DNA from: a virus
Direction: 5' to 3' (one strand)
IMG/VR virus record: IMGVR_UViG_3300047443_000063
Coordinates: 1-62,292 of that record
DNA length: 62,292 nt
The notes below the pieces were generated by a model. That model was not told where the DNA came from and did not search any database. It saw only the letters and a list, made by a program, of their open reading frames with translations. Both the position numbers and the translations under genes were made by a program. Below, piece by piece: positions 25,870 through 33,705 of this stretch; positions within the stretch are counted from its first letter, which is position 1; each line of letters opens with the position of its first letter.

Positions 25870-27356
25870 TAGCGTGCGAATCCCATTTTGATAGAGGTGG
25901 CCGGCTTTCTAGCACTCTTCGCCACGGCGAAGTACCGGAATCCGTCGGAGCCGTGAGAGGTCCAGTCATGAAGCGGTTTGTCTTTCCAGCAGCCGCGCTT
26001 GTCGTCCCACTCTTTGCGGTAGTTCTCGATGCAGTTGATGCCCTCTTCGCACTTCGACTCATCGAACACGCAGAGCGGAAGGATCTCCCGCACCGCCTCA
26101 ATGCCGTCGTTGATGCCGATTTTCGGGACCACCTGGAACGTCATGCAGTATTTCTGACCGTCAATCTCATAGCCCTCTTGGGCCAGTTCTCGACGGGTCT
26201 TGGCATCGCTGCCGAACTCACGGTTGTCGATGTCGTGCGGCCCCCAGTGCTCGGAGTAGGTATAACCCTTGTCCTTGAGCACCTTCATGTAATGCCGCAG
26301 GCCTTCGCCTGAGTTCTCGTAGTAGTCGATGACGTGGTACTCGGTGCCGATCTGGCGCACGAACCAGATGGCCGTGGAGTCGCCGACGCCGATGTCCCAG
26401 AACGTCATCACCGGCTGATGGCTGTTGTTCGGGATCACACCAATGCGCTGTTGCGCATACAGCTTGGTGAGCTGCTGGGCGTAATACGCGCCTTCTACCG
26501 ACTGCTGGAAGGCCTCGACTGGTATCGACGGGTATTCCCGCTTCATGTCGTCGCCGAGCGTCTTCTCCTTGGCTGCATACCAGGCGCGCTGGCCGTCATT
26601 GGTAACGATCCCGTGCTTGGCCGTCAGCTCATTAAAGTAGTCGGTCAGGCGCTGCGGGATGACCACGTCGGTCGGGTCAAGCGAGTAGGCCTTGTTCTTC
26701 CACCAGCTGAAGAAGAAAAACTTCCAGTCCAGCAGGCCCAGGGGAACACCAGCCAGTTGCTGACGCTCAGCGCTCTGCGAGTAATCGAAGAAGTAGCCGG
26801 CCCGGCCTTCCGCCGTCGATTCAATCGTGACGAAGCAGTCGGTGGCCACGGCCTCAAAGGCACCGGTGACAATCTCGCGGGCCTTGTGTGGAAACTTGGC
26901 GCAGATCTTCCCGAACTCGGACACGTGCAAGTAACGCAGTGTGCCGCCCCGGAACGAGGTGCTGACATAAAGCGAACCGCCCTTGCTGAACACCAACTCA
27001 CCAGCAGCATCGTTGCTGGCCGGGTTCGCGGCGCGGATCTCAGCCGGCAGGTTGTCGTAGGCGTACTTCACCTTCTCGCGGAACAGGCGCTTGGCATCGT
27101 TCAGGGTGTGAGCGATCAATGCGCACTTGGCCGACTCGAACAGAGCCGCGTCAAGCTGGATGATGCAGCACTCAGTCGTGAAGCCGAGTTGCCGAGCCTT
27201 CAGGATGATGTTGCGCGTGTGCATCCCGTCGAAGTATTCAATCTGCTCGTCCGTCATCCGGAAGCGGACCTTCTTGCCCTGCTTATCCGTGATGAAGTAG
27301 AGATTGTTCAGGCGCCAACGCTTGTCCCGGAGCAGCTTCAGGTGCTCGGGCTTCAT
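25869..27356 (-). CDS. Terminase large subunit
   Basis: 495 residues. The N-terminal ATPase has a variant Walker A (ILKARQLGFTT, about 51-61), and the C-terminal nuclease has FWDIGVGDSTAIWF with the first acidic residue and GPHDIDNREFGSDAKTRRE typical of RNase H-like terminase nucleases. It pumps DNA into the prohead and cuts concatemers. The packaging type (cos or headful) cannot be told from the sequence. Confidence 0.92.
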   Translation of the reverse strand: MKPEHLKLLRDKRWRLNNLYFITDKQGKKVRFRMTDEQIEYFDGMHTRNIILKARQLGFTTECCIIQLDAALFESAKCALIAHTLNDAKRLFREKVKYAYDNLPAEIRAANPASNDAAGELVFSKGGSLYVSTSFRGGTLRYLHVSEFGKICAKFPHKAREIVTGAFEAVATDCFVTIESTAEGRAGYFFDYSQSAERQQLAGVPLGLLDWKFFFFSWWKNKAYSLDPTDVVIPQRLTDYFNELTAKHGIVTNDGQRAWYAAKEKTLGDDMKREYPSIPVEAFQQSVEGAYYAQQLTKLYAQQRIGVIPNNSHQPVMTFWDIGVGDSTAIWFVRQIGTEYHVIDYYENSGEGLRHYMKVLKDKGYTYSEHWGPHDIDNREFGSDAKTRRELAQEGYEIDGQKYCMTFQVVPKIGINDGIEAVREILPLCVFDESKCEEGINCIENYRKEWDDKRGCWKDKPLHDWTSHGSDGFRYFAVAKSARKPATSIKMGFAR

Positions 27357-27357
27357 G

Positions 27358-27879
27358 TCAGGCTTCCTTCGATAGATCGTCCATCAGTGCGGCCAGGTCG
27401 CTGACAGTCTTGTCGCCTGCCTCCGTGTCGAGGTTATAGGCCTGACGCTCACCCTTGATCACCTTGAGCTGAGCATCGACACCAGCGTTCAGGGAACGAG
27501 CGAAGTCGCCAGCATTGTCTGCAGTCACTTCCATGTCAGAAAGGACCTCGCTGAGCTTGTCAGCAATGCCTCGCCACTGAGCCAGTCCGACTCGGTGAGC
27601 GAGGATGACAGCCGCAGCTTGATCAGATGCCTCATCGATAATCTCGGCATCGGTAACCACTTTCGACTGGTTACCTTTACTGGTTACCGCCGTGGTTACT
27701 TTCTGCTTGGTTGCCGCGCGAACCTGATCAGTCAGGTCTCGCTTCCAGTCTTCTTTCTTGGCCCGCTTGAGGATGGTCGCGTGGTTTACGCCGTGCGACT
27801 CGCCTATGGCGCGGACTGAAAGCAATCCAGCCCGGTAGGCGCGTTCGATTGCCTCCCAGTCGGGTTGCTTGACTGTCAT
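27358..27879 (-). CDS. Terminase small subunit-like DNA-binding protein
   Basis: 173 residues from ATG 27879 (GGAG seven bases upstream). The N-terminal helix-turn-helix (WEAIERAYRAGLLSVRAIGE then HATILKRAKKEDWKRD) is like those in phage terminase small subunits and DUF1804-type proteins. It ends one base before the large subunit gene. It should recognise the packaging site, probably near this gene. Confidence 0.8.
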   Translation of the reverse strand: MTVKQPDWEAIERAYRAGLLSVRAIGESHGVNHATILKRAKKEDWKRDLTDQVRAATKQKVTTAVTSKGNQSKVVTDAEIIDEASDQAAAVILAHRVGLAQWRGIADKLSEVLSDMEVTADNAGDFARSLNAGVDAQLKVIKGERQAYNLDTEAGDKTVSDLAALMDDLSKEA

Positions 27880-27897
27880 GCATTTACTCCAGATGCG

Positions 27898-27919
27898 AAA
27901 AACCCCGCACATGGCGGGG
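27898..27919 (-). terminator. Hairpin before terminase operon
   Basis: On the minus strand CCCCGC CATGT GCGGGG is followed by TTTTT. It lies between the YodC-like gene and the small terminase and would lower read-through unless Q-type antitermination acts. Confidence 0.75.
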
Positions 27920-27940
27920 CCTTGCTGTCCTGTTCAAAAA

Positions 27941-28153
27941 TCAGATTGATGTGATCGAGAAATCATCGGCGGAGACCTTTTCAAGTACCGCCACATCAAA
28001 AACCTTCTGCATCGGTTTTGTACCATCAAACCAGCTGCATTTAGCGCCATTCTCTGTACCGGCGCTCATCAAGTAATCACCAGTGTTTTCGACCGACATC
28101 TGTGGGCCACCACTTTTCAGCCTAACAACATCACCCTTAACGATACCCGACAT
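27941..28153 (-). CDS. YodC-like DUF2158 protein
   Basis: 70 residues. The start MSGIVKGDVVRLKSGGPQMSV (read as a unit around GDVVRLKSGGP.M.V) is the hallmark of the YodC/DUF2158 family of tiny beta-barrel proteins, and CSWFDG matches the family's W-F turn. Function is unknown in the family. The DNA is somewhat AT-rich, with a terminator after it, so it could be a moron. Confidence 0.85.
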   Translation of the reverse strand: MSGIVKGDVVRLKSGGPQMSVENTGDYLMSAGTENGAKCSWFDGTKPMQKVFDVAVLEKVSADDFSITSI

Positions 28154-28261
28154 ATCACAACTCCTTGACTGATTGAATATCCATCATGGGGTGTGCATGA
28201 TGTCATTTCAATAGCGCAATTACTCCCCCGCCAGACATCATCACTTCACCATCCTGGCTGT

Positions 28262-28429
28262 CTAGCTGTGAGCCTGCCCATGCAGTAGCGCGACGATGAA
28301 GCCCTGAGGCAGTCCGGCAACCTTGGCGGCGTCGATCGCTTTGGCGATGGCGCTATCCAGGTCGACGATGGCTTTGTTGATGTCAGGGCTCAGCGGCAAT
28401 GCGTGACGGGGGCGCGTGACGTTGGTCAT
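28262..28429 (-). CDS. Small protein coupled to acb2
   Basis: 55 residues, starting at ATG 28429, which overlaps the acb2 stop as TGATG. It reads as LPLSPDINKAIVDLDSAIAK then AGLPQGFIVALLHG, a compact two-helix protein. Similar short proteins with the GLPQGFIV..LHG ending seem to accompany Acb2-type genes in other phages, as far as I recall. No function is known. The tight coupling suggests the two are made together. Confidence 0.75.
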   Translation of the reverse strand: MTNVTRPRHALPLSPDINKAIVDLDSAIAKAIDAAKVAGLPQGFIVALLHGQAHS

Positions 28430-28659
28430 CAGCTGAATGGATCAGCAGGCTTGGCGATCGAGCGCACGAACCACATGAAGCTCTGCTGCAGGTTTGTTTT
28501 CGCCAGTGCCAACAGTCGCGGATCAACGCCTTCGATCTTGCCGATCTGCTTGAACAGTTCACCCGCATCAGCCTCCAGAGCCTTGATGGAGTTCATGCCA
28601 TCAATTTCGGATTGGCTCAGGTCGCGGTACCCGGTGATCTTCTTGTGCTGGTTATCCAT
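28429..28659 (-). CDS. acb2: Acb2/Tad1-hairpin family anti-CBASS protein
   Basis: 76 residues from ATG 28659, chosen because GAGGGT is at good spacing (an ATG at 28665 is too close). The sequence has the family signature QHKKITGYRDLS..EID.MN.IK near the N-terminus and LALAKTNLQQSFMWFVRSIAKP at the C-terminus (two antiparallel helices). Acb2 proteins form small helical hexamers that bind cyclic di- and trinucleotides and so block CBASS effectors. It belongs to the late transcript between holins and terminase. Activity here is inferred from family membership. Confidence 0.85.
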   Translation of the reverse strand: MDNQHKKITGYRDLSQSEIDGMNSIKALEADAGELFKQIGKIEGVDPRLLALAKTNLQQSFMWFVRSIAKPADPFS

Positions 28660-28718
28660 GGTCATACCCTCGTCGCGTGTCGCGACACAATTTGATGATT
28701 CGCGAAACGTGTCGCGAC

Positions 28719-28979
28719 TTAGGCGGATGCTTCAAAGATGTGGACGCGCCGGGCCCAGGCATACACCACGATCCCTGCATGGATCATCACGGTGTAAGGG
28801 CTCACGAACTGACCCAGTATCGCTGCAGCGAAGTCGCCGAACGTGCCAATGCCGACCAGGTAGAACGAGATGCTTAGCAGCGGCTGTTCGATCGGACGCA
28901 CTCGACGCAGGTAGTCGACAACGGCCACAACGACCAAGACGCACAGGAATGCGTCAATGCCTCCCAAGACAGGATTCAT
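28719..28979 (-). CDS. Putative holin, three membrane helices
   Basis: 86 residues with three hydrophobic spans (about 8-24, 34-56 and 60-78) and a short charged tail. It follows another small membrane protein by two bases at the head of the late operon. The topology fits a class I holin, which would control timing of lysis. Which of the two small membrane proteins is the holin and which an antiholin or accessory protein is unclear. Confidence 0.7.
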   Translation of the reverse strand: MNPVLGGIDAFLCVLVVVAVVDYLRRVRPIEQPLLSISFYLVGIGTFGDFAAAILGQFVSPYTVMIHAGIVVYAWARRVHIFEASA

Positions 28980-28981
28980 GA

Positions 28982-29293
28982 TCAGACACCTCCGACAACT
29001 CCGAACCGTCCCGCCAGCGCCTTGAGGCCGGGAATGATGTTCATCGCCAGCAGACCAATAAGAAAGGCAACGCCGTTTTGGGTGTCGCCGTCTGGCGGTA
29101 GGCCGAAGTAGTGAACGGCAAGAGGCGTGGTAAAGATCGCCGACAGGAAGCCGGTGGCCACCGCCCAGAATGCCTGCTTACGTGTCAGCCCCTGTAATAG
29201 GGTCAGCGACAAACAGGCGCCCGCGAAACCAGCCACAGCTACGCCGTACTTCGCAACAAGCGCAGCCGCAGCTGTAGATGCTGGTTCAGCCAT
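28982..29293 (-). CDS. Putative holin
   Basis: 103 residues with an N-terminal alanine-rich amphipathic stretch and three hydrophobic spans (about 17-35, 42-58 and 74-90), ending GRFGVVGGV. It matches the general form of phage holins with a short periplasmic N-terminus. First gene after the terminator at 29393-29420. It would release the SleB-type endolysin encoded 26 kb downstream. Confidence 0.72.
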   Translation of the reverse strand: MAEPASTAAAALVAKYGVAVAGFAGACLSLTLLQGLTRKQAFWAVATGFLSAIFTTPLAVHYFGLPPDGDTQNGVAFLIGLLAMNIIPGLKALAGRFGVVGGV

Positions 29294-29392
29294 TTGGGTA
29301 CTCCAAAATTAAATAAACTTGACGCGACGACCAAGTCTGAATTGAGAGATAAGCTAGACGCTCAATATGCCCTCACTCCGATTTGTATATGA

Positions 29393-29420
29393 GAAAAAAT
29401 GCCCGCTTTGGGCGGGCATA
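29393..29420 (-). terminator. Terminator after the tyrosinase-like moron
   Basis: On the minus strand ATGCCCGC CCAAA GCGGGCAT is followed by TTTTTT. It isolates the 29467-30216 gene from the holin genes. Confidence 0.85.
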
Positions 29421-29466
29421 AATTAAATATTTATTACAGCAAATTATTAAACTTAAGTTTGTTTGA

Positions 29467-30216
29467 TCATTTCAGCCAACGGCGATCAAACCGCAGCAGT
29501 GTATCTACGGCATCAATTGCATTATTGAGGATTTCTAGATCTGGCGCTGTATGTACCATAGCGTGAGCACCATGCATACCTGTGGGCTCTTTCGGCGAAA
29601 GGTCTGGCGTCTCACCGTGAGCGCGTTGCCATGCTGCATAACGCTCATCAATCCAGCCATGCAGTTGATAAAAAATAATATTCCGGTGAGCAGTGGATGG
29701 GCTTCCCATACTGAACTCACTTGCTAATCCTTGGACTTTTTCTATTGCACTTACCGCCCCGTGAGACGCATCATGCAGTCCAGCGCCAGACTCAGCATTG
29801 TTGTCCGGACTTGGCTCAATATACCCGCCAACATCCGAAAGCGTACCGGATACACTCAGGTCTGAAACCCCATTGAGACCATCGGCAACCGAAAGATGAT
29901 AAGTATTTTCTATAAATACCCGAACATCATCTCGAATTGTCGGCCATGGCTCATAAACTACGTTGGCTTCAGGGAGTTGCTCAAGAAGCCATTTATATTC
30001 CCGCATCATCTCACGATGAAATGTTAAAAACTCTGCCCCTGCTCCTGGTTCATCTCGAAATTTCAACGCAGGAAACATTTTTCTAGCTTTCTTCCATGCG
30101 GTTTTATGTTCAGGTTTTTTTATTTCAGCCTCTCGAACTCGGGCGAGATGCCAAAAAGGATGATGGGAATCAAACTGTTGTTTAACGGCGGAAAGTAGTG
30201 GCTCTGGAAGTTCCAT
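29467..30216 (-). CDS. Tyrosinase-like protein candidate (moron)
   Basis: 249 residues, no signal peptide. The histidine pattern is suggestive of type-3 copper proteins. Residues 63-70 (FLTFHREM) look like the F..WHR element of the CuA site. H148 and H152 (LHDASH) have the H-x3-H spacing of CuB, and H185 in IFYQLHGWIDERYAAWQ resembles the FxLHHxxVDRLWxxWQ element that gives the third CuB ligand. However, the CuA histidine expected about eight residues before H67 is missing, so it may bind only one copper or none. It is first after the putative late promoter and terminator and has its own terminator, which is moron layout. Confidence 0.7.
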   Translation of the reverse strand: MELPEPLLSAVKQQFDSHHPFWHLARVREAEIKKPEHKTAWKKARKMFPALKFRDEPGAGAEFLTFHREMMREYKWLLEQLPEANVVYEPWPTIRDDVRVFIENTYHLSVADGLNGVSDLSVSGTLSDVGGYIEPSPDNNAESGAGLHDASHGAVSAIEKVQGLASEFSMGSPSTAHRNIIFYQLHGWIDERYAAWQRAHGETPDLSPKEPTGMHGAHAMVHTAPDLEILNNAIDAVDTLLRFDRRWLK

Positions 30217-30424
30217 GGCTTGCTCCTATCGTTTCGGTTATGCGTGAGCTGGAGTCAAAGGCCGCTAGCTACCTCAACCAAGCAAACTGAATCGACCACA
30301 AGCAAGTGACATTCGACTCGATGCCCTTTTGCCAGTCCAAGCAGAAAGACATGACGACCAAATTGAGCAGAAGGCCCAGACACGCAACCTAACGATAGGT
30401 GCAAAAAATTATTTCCAACGTAAT
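30217..30424. other. Leader region without a gene
   Basis: No ORF with a ribosome site is seen on either strand. It is moderately AT-rich near 30400-30425. It holds the upstream region of the tyrosinase-like gene, and any promoter for that gene alone would be here; no clear one is visible. Confidence 0.5.
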
Positions 30425-30453
30425 AAAAAACCCGGCTCGACGGCCGGGTTTTT
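30425..30453. terminator. Bidirectional terminator, tR'-like
   Basis: The stem CCCGGC/GCCGGG with a six-base loop is flanked by A6 on one side and T5 on the other. It lies 35-60 bases downstream of the predicted late promoter start on the minus strand, where a Q-controlled terminator would be expected. Confidence 0.85.
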
Positions 30454-30493
30454 ATGATCTCGTTGCGGCAGTGGTAAGTTGCGCACTATGGGA

Positions 30494-30522
30494 AAAGTAC
30501 GCATAAATTCCCGTCACGTCAA
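30494..30522 (-). promoter_or_regulatory. Candidate late promoter (PR'-like)
   Basis: On the minus strand TTGACG (30522-30517), 17 bases, then TACTTT (30499-30494). It starts six bases after the stop of the Q-position gene and reads into the terminator at 30453-30425, then the late genes. Confidence 0.5.
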
Positions 30523-30527
30523 TATGT

Positions 30528-31205
30528 TTATGCCGCCTCTTCTTCTTTTTCCGCGTGAATAACCTGCCAAACTGGTTGCTGAGCCTGGATATCCACTTCC
30601 TTGATCACTTCTTTCAGGGATTCCCACAGGTCCAGCCAATCGCGCGTCCAGTTCTTCGGATCGATAGTCACGCCGAAGAAGGTCTTCATCTCGGCGGCGA
30701 CCCGGGCCGGCCCCCACTCTGCCGCCCCGACCACCTCGCCCTTGTAGGATTGCAGCGCCAGGGTCACCAGGTACTGCGCCTTCACGCGCTTGGCCGAAGT
30801 GAGGTCTGGCAACTTGGCCTGGGCGGTGATCAGTAGCACGGCGTTCATGACGTGGCGCATGGTCATTGCTGGGTGGTACAGGTAGTGCCCGAACTGCTGC
30901 ACCTGAAACGGAAGAGTGTCGATGGCGCGCAATACCTTGCCGATGGTGGCCAGGTGCGCGGCGCGGGCGGTGGATCGACCAATCGGCGTGCGGCGAGTCT
31001 CGCTGATGCTGATTTTCTGCCGAACAATCTGAATGCGTTCTTCCTTGTCATCGCCCAGGGCGGCAAACACGGCCTCGTGGCGGCGCATCCGGTTGCCGGT
31101 CTTCACCGGCGCCGATTCAGCCTTGTCGATTGCCACGGCACTGATCGACGCGTTCGATTCGTGCTGCGACTCAGTCCATACCTGTCTTGCGTTGATCAGC
31201 TTCAT
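30528..31205 (-). CDS. Protein in antiterminator Q position
   Basis: 225 residues, last gene of the early minus-strand operon, right after NinG as Q is in lambda, and just before a promoter-terminator pair. The protein is basic in the middle (RRTPIGRSTARAAHLATIGK) and helical, without a recognised domain; the lambda Q sequence is not obviously similar. The role as late antiterminator is inferred from position and the DNA downstream. It overlaps the NinG stop by four bases. Confidence 0.6.
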   Translation of the reverse strand: MKLINARQVWTESQHESNASISAVAIDKAESAPVKTGNRMRRHEAVFAALGDDKEERIQIVRQKISISETRRTPIGRSTARAAHLATIGKVLRAIDTLPFQVQQFGHYLYHPAMTMRHVMNAVLLITAQAKLPDLTSAKRVKAQYLVTLALQSYKGEVVGAAEWGPARVAAEMKTFFGVTIDPKNWTRDWLDLWESLKEVIKEVDIQAQQPVWQVIHAEKEEEAA

Positions 31206-31786
31206 GCTGCTTCCCTCTTCAATTCTCTGGTCTTTGCCTGATATTCGGCCTTGATGGTTTTCAGTTCTTCGATGGTGTAGCGCTGGGGCTCATGAGGCCC
31301 TTCAAGCCACTCGACACGTTCAAGGCCGATGCGCTTCACCAGCTCGATACGGTAATTCACGATGTCGCCGGATTTATGGTTGTTGCACGGCGCGCACTGC
31401 TTCCAGACATTGAGCGGATCGAAGCGCAGCTCAGGGTTCGCTCCCACAGTACGGTAGTGCCCGGCGTGGTATTGACCTTCGTGGTGACGACCGCAGCTCA
31501 CGCACGGCAGCGCGGCGTCACGCAGGCGAATCCATTCGTTGAATACAACCTGCGTTTCCCGCATGTGATCGGCCCGGCTCTTAAGTTTCTCTTTGCGGGC
31601 CTTGATCTCTTTGCGCTCGACCTGGGCCAGCGACTTGCGGGCCATCTCCCGGTTGACGTCCTTGATCGCAAGGCCGCAGGCCCAGCTGCACACCTTTTGC
31701 GCGGTGGAGAATGACGGCTTGAAGCTCACCCCGCAGGCCGGGTTCTTGCACTTCTTCGCCTTTACTTCCTTGAGGGCGATTCTCAT
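31202..31786 (-). CDS. ninG: NinG (Rap) recombination protein
   Basis: 194 residues. An N-terminal zinc-binding part (CKNPACGVSFKP and KVCSWACG) is followed by the NinG core with CVSCGRHHEGQYHAGHYRT and FDPLNVWKQCAPCNNHKSGD, an HNH-like cysteine/histidine set. NinG/Rap proteins are Holliday-junction or D-loop endonucleases helping phage recombination. ATGA-type overlaps on both sides. Confidence 0.92.
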   Translation of the reverse strand: MRIALKEVKAKKCKNPACGVSFKPSFSTAQKVCSWACGLAIKDVNREMARKSLAQVERKEIKARKEKLKSRADHMRETQVVFNEWIRLRDAALPCVSCGRHHEGQYHAGHYRTVGANPELRFDPLNVWKQCAPCNNHKSGDIVNYRIELVKRIGLERVEWLEGPHEPQRYTIEELKTIKAEYQAKTRELKREAA

Positions 31787-32370
31787 GCGTAACTCCCCAA
31801 CTGATCGGCAGCAGAAAGCGCGTCAGCTTCATTCTCAAAGTGTGCCGACAGCACCAACCGCCAGCAGGCGCTGAAGACGTCGCGGTAAAGTGGCTCGAAA
31901 GCGGTGTCATCCATGTTTGCCCAACTGATCGACTTGGCCTCTTTGCGGATTCCCTCAGGCGTGTGCACCAGGTGGAAATGGCCGGCCTCGATCGTCACCC
32001 ACTCACGAAAGGCTTCGCGGCTCTTGTCCACTGCGGGGAAACGCTCAGCGCGTGCTGACTCAAGGCCGGTGATGTAAGCCGCGACCGCATGCGAGAGCTG
32101 CCCCGGTTTTCCGCTTTGCGCCTCGAAGAACTTGGCCAGCCCTCGGATGCCGCGCATTTCCTGGCGCGGAATCAGGCCGCCGACTGGCTCCCAGTACTCC
32201 CAAGCAAGATCGAGCATCGAGAAGAACTTGCCGTGGAACTTGCCGTTGCGCATGCGGGTAAATTTTCCGTGAATGATCTGGCCTGCCTTCCACTTCTGGA
32301 CGGTTTCACGGTCGGCCTCGGTAGCTGGAACAAGGCCCTGGGCGGTACGAATCAATGCAAGCTCAGCCAT
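31783..32370 (-). CDS. DUF1367 protein
   Basis: 195 residues. The family marks are the N-terminal KWKAGQIIHGKFTRMRN (DUF1367 K..G......R..R), then FFSMLDLAWEYWEP, and the late segment SISWANMDDTAFEPLYRDVF. DUF1367 proteins are common in the NinB/NinG region of lambda-like phages, with a proposed recombination role but no proven activity. Confidence 0.88.
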   Translation of the reverse strand: MAELALIRTAQGLVPATEADRETVQKWKAGQIIHGKFTRMRNGKFHGKFFSMLDLAWEYWEPVGGLIPRQEMRGIRGLAKFFEAQSGKPGQLSHAVAAYITGLESARAERFPAVDKSREAFREWVTIEAGHFHLVHTPEGIRKEAKSISWANMDDTAFEPLYRDVFSACWRLVLSAHFENEADALSAADQLGSYA

Positions 32371-32380
32371 GACACTCCCC

Positions 32381-32881
32381 CTACAGGCTTTTCAGCAGCG
32401 ACTGGAGTTGCTTCAGCTTGTCGACGGCTTCGGCATTGCCTTCACGCTCTGCCTCAACGGAAAGCGCCACCTCTTCGATGCGGCCGGCCAGCGCCTTCAT
32501 GCGCTTGCCGATATCGTCAGCCAGGCTGACCACTTCACCTGACAGCGCGGCCAGTGCATCCAAAGCGCCGGCCTCAGGTTTCTTGATCGAAATGGTCTGC
32601 TTGACTACCTGGGTCACGGCTTGCTCCTTCTTGGGTTTGGGGGTAACTGCGTCACGTTGAAATTTTCCGCCTATCGGCTCCCGGATCAGGCCGGCATCCT
32701 TGAGTTCGCCCAACGCGCGGCGTATGGCATAGGGTGATGCACCGGTTGCCTTGGCTGTCGATACAGCGCCGTGGATTTCGTGATTGCTCCAGCTCGTTTG
32801 GATCGGGACGTAGCCAAAGACCTTTTGGGCGATTGAGGACTGGCCGGCAAGGATCTGCTGCTGTCTGGATTCGTTCATCAC
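32381..32881 (-). CDS. Winged-helix-like plus coiled-coil protein
   Basis: 166 residues. Residues 30-75 (VSTAKATGASPYAIRRALGE then LKDAGLIREP) read as a winged helix-turn-helix, and residues 110-165 as a coiled coil (ALAGRIEEVALSVEAEREGN). It follows the DnaC-like gene with a four-base overlap. It may help replication initiation or regulation; not assigned. Confidence 0.7.
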   Translation of the reverse strand: MMNESRQQQILAGQSSIAQKVFGYVPIQTSWSNHEIHGAVSTAKATGASPYAIRRALGELKDAGLIREPIGGKFQRDAVTPKPKKEQAVTQVVKQTISIKKPEAGALDALAALSGEVVSLADDIGKRMKALAGRIEEVALSVEAEREGNAEAVDKLKQLQSLLKSL

Positions 32882-33705
32882 GCCCCCTCCCCATTGCCGC
32901 GCTGCGACTCCCAGTTGAACAAGATCAGCTTGCCGCCGTTCTCGCGCAGGCGGTCCACCACGCGGTCGCCCATGTACGTCGGCAGATCGTCCCGGCCACG
33001 GTTGGAGATCACGATCGTCGGCTTCATGGCTTCGTAACGGGAGTTGATCAGCTCGAACATCACAGTCCGCTCGAACTCCGTGGCGTTCTGCACACCAACT
33101 TCGTCAAGGATCAGCAGGTCCGGTGCCGCGAAGAGCTGGTAGGCCTGCACCTCGTTGTGCGCGGTGTCGCGGTCGAACGATGCCTTAACGTGACGGATCA
33201 CGGCGCCGGCGGTGACGTAGAGCGCGGTCAGGCCGAATTCACGCATGACGTGGTTGCCGATAGCGGCGGCCAGGTGAGTCTTGCCGGTGCCGACGTTGCC
33301 CAGCAGCATCAGGCTGCGGCCGCGCTGGGCGTGCGCCGGGAAGCTCTCGGCGTACTCGGTGCAGATGGCCAGAGCGCTCTTCTGCCCATGACTGCCGGCG
33401 CGGAAATTGGTGAAGCTACGCTCAGCGAAGCGTGGCGGGATGCAGGACCGGCCAACCCGAGATTCGATAGCGCGCCGAGCGTTCTCGCGAGTCAACGCTT
33501 CCTGCTCGATGCGATCAGACTCAGCACGTTTCTCATCGGCGCAGCGCTGGCAACCAGACCACACCGCCGAGCGAGCCTTGCCCAGGCCGGTCAGGAAGTC
33601 GGTGAATTCGCCGTGGGTTGGGCACTGACGCTTCTGCGACTCCAGGATTTGGCCGAACGCGCCGATCACGCTCACGATGTTAGATGCGATACGAGCCATC
33701 GGCAT
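32878..33705 (-). CDS. DnaC-like helicase loader ATPase
   Basis: 275 residues. An N-terminal cysteine pair (CPTHGEF...GCQRCADEK) may hold zinc. The AAA+ core has Walker A GNVGTGKTHL (about 138-147), Walker B LLILDEVG and arginine-finger region DRVVDRLRE. It belongs to the DnaC/IstB replication group and should load the host DnaB onto the phage origin together with the DUF1376 protein whose gene it overlaps. Confidence 0.92.
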   Translation of the reverse strand: MPMARIASNIVSVIGAFGQILESQKRQCPTHGEFTDFLTGLGKARSAVWSGCQRCADEKRAESDRIEQEALTRENARRAIESRVGRSCIPPRFAERSFTNFRAGSHGQKSALAICTEYAESFPAHAQRGRSLMLLGNVGTGKTHLAAAIGNHVMREFGLTALYVTAGAVIRHVKASFDRDTAHNEVQAYQLFAAPDLLILDEVGVQNATEFERTVMFELINSRYEAMKPTIVISNRGRDDLPTYMGDRVVDRLRENGGKLILFNWESQRGNGEGA

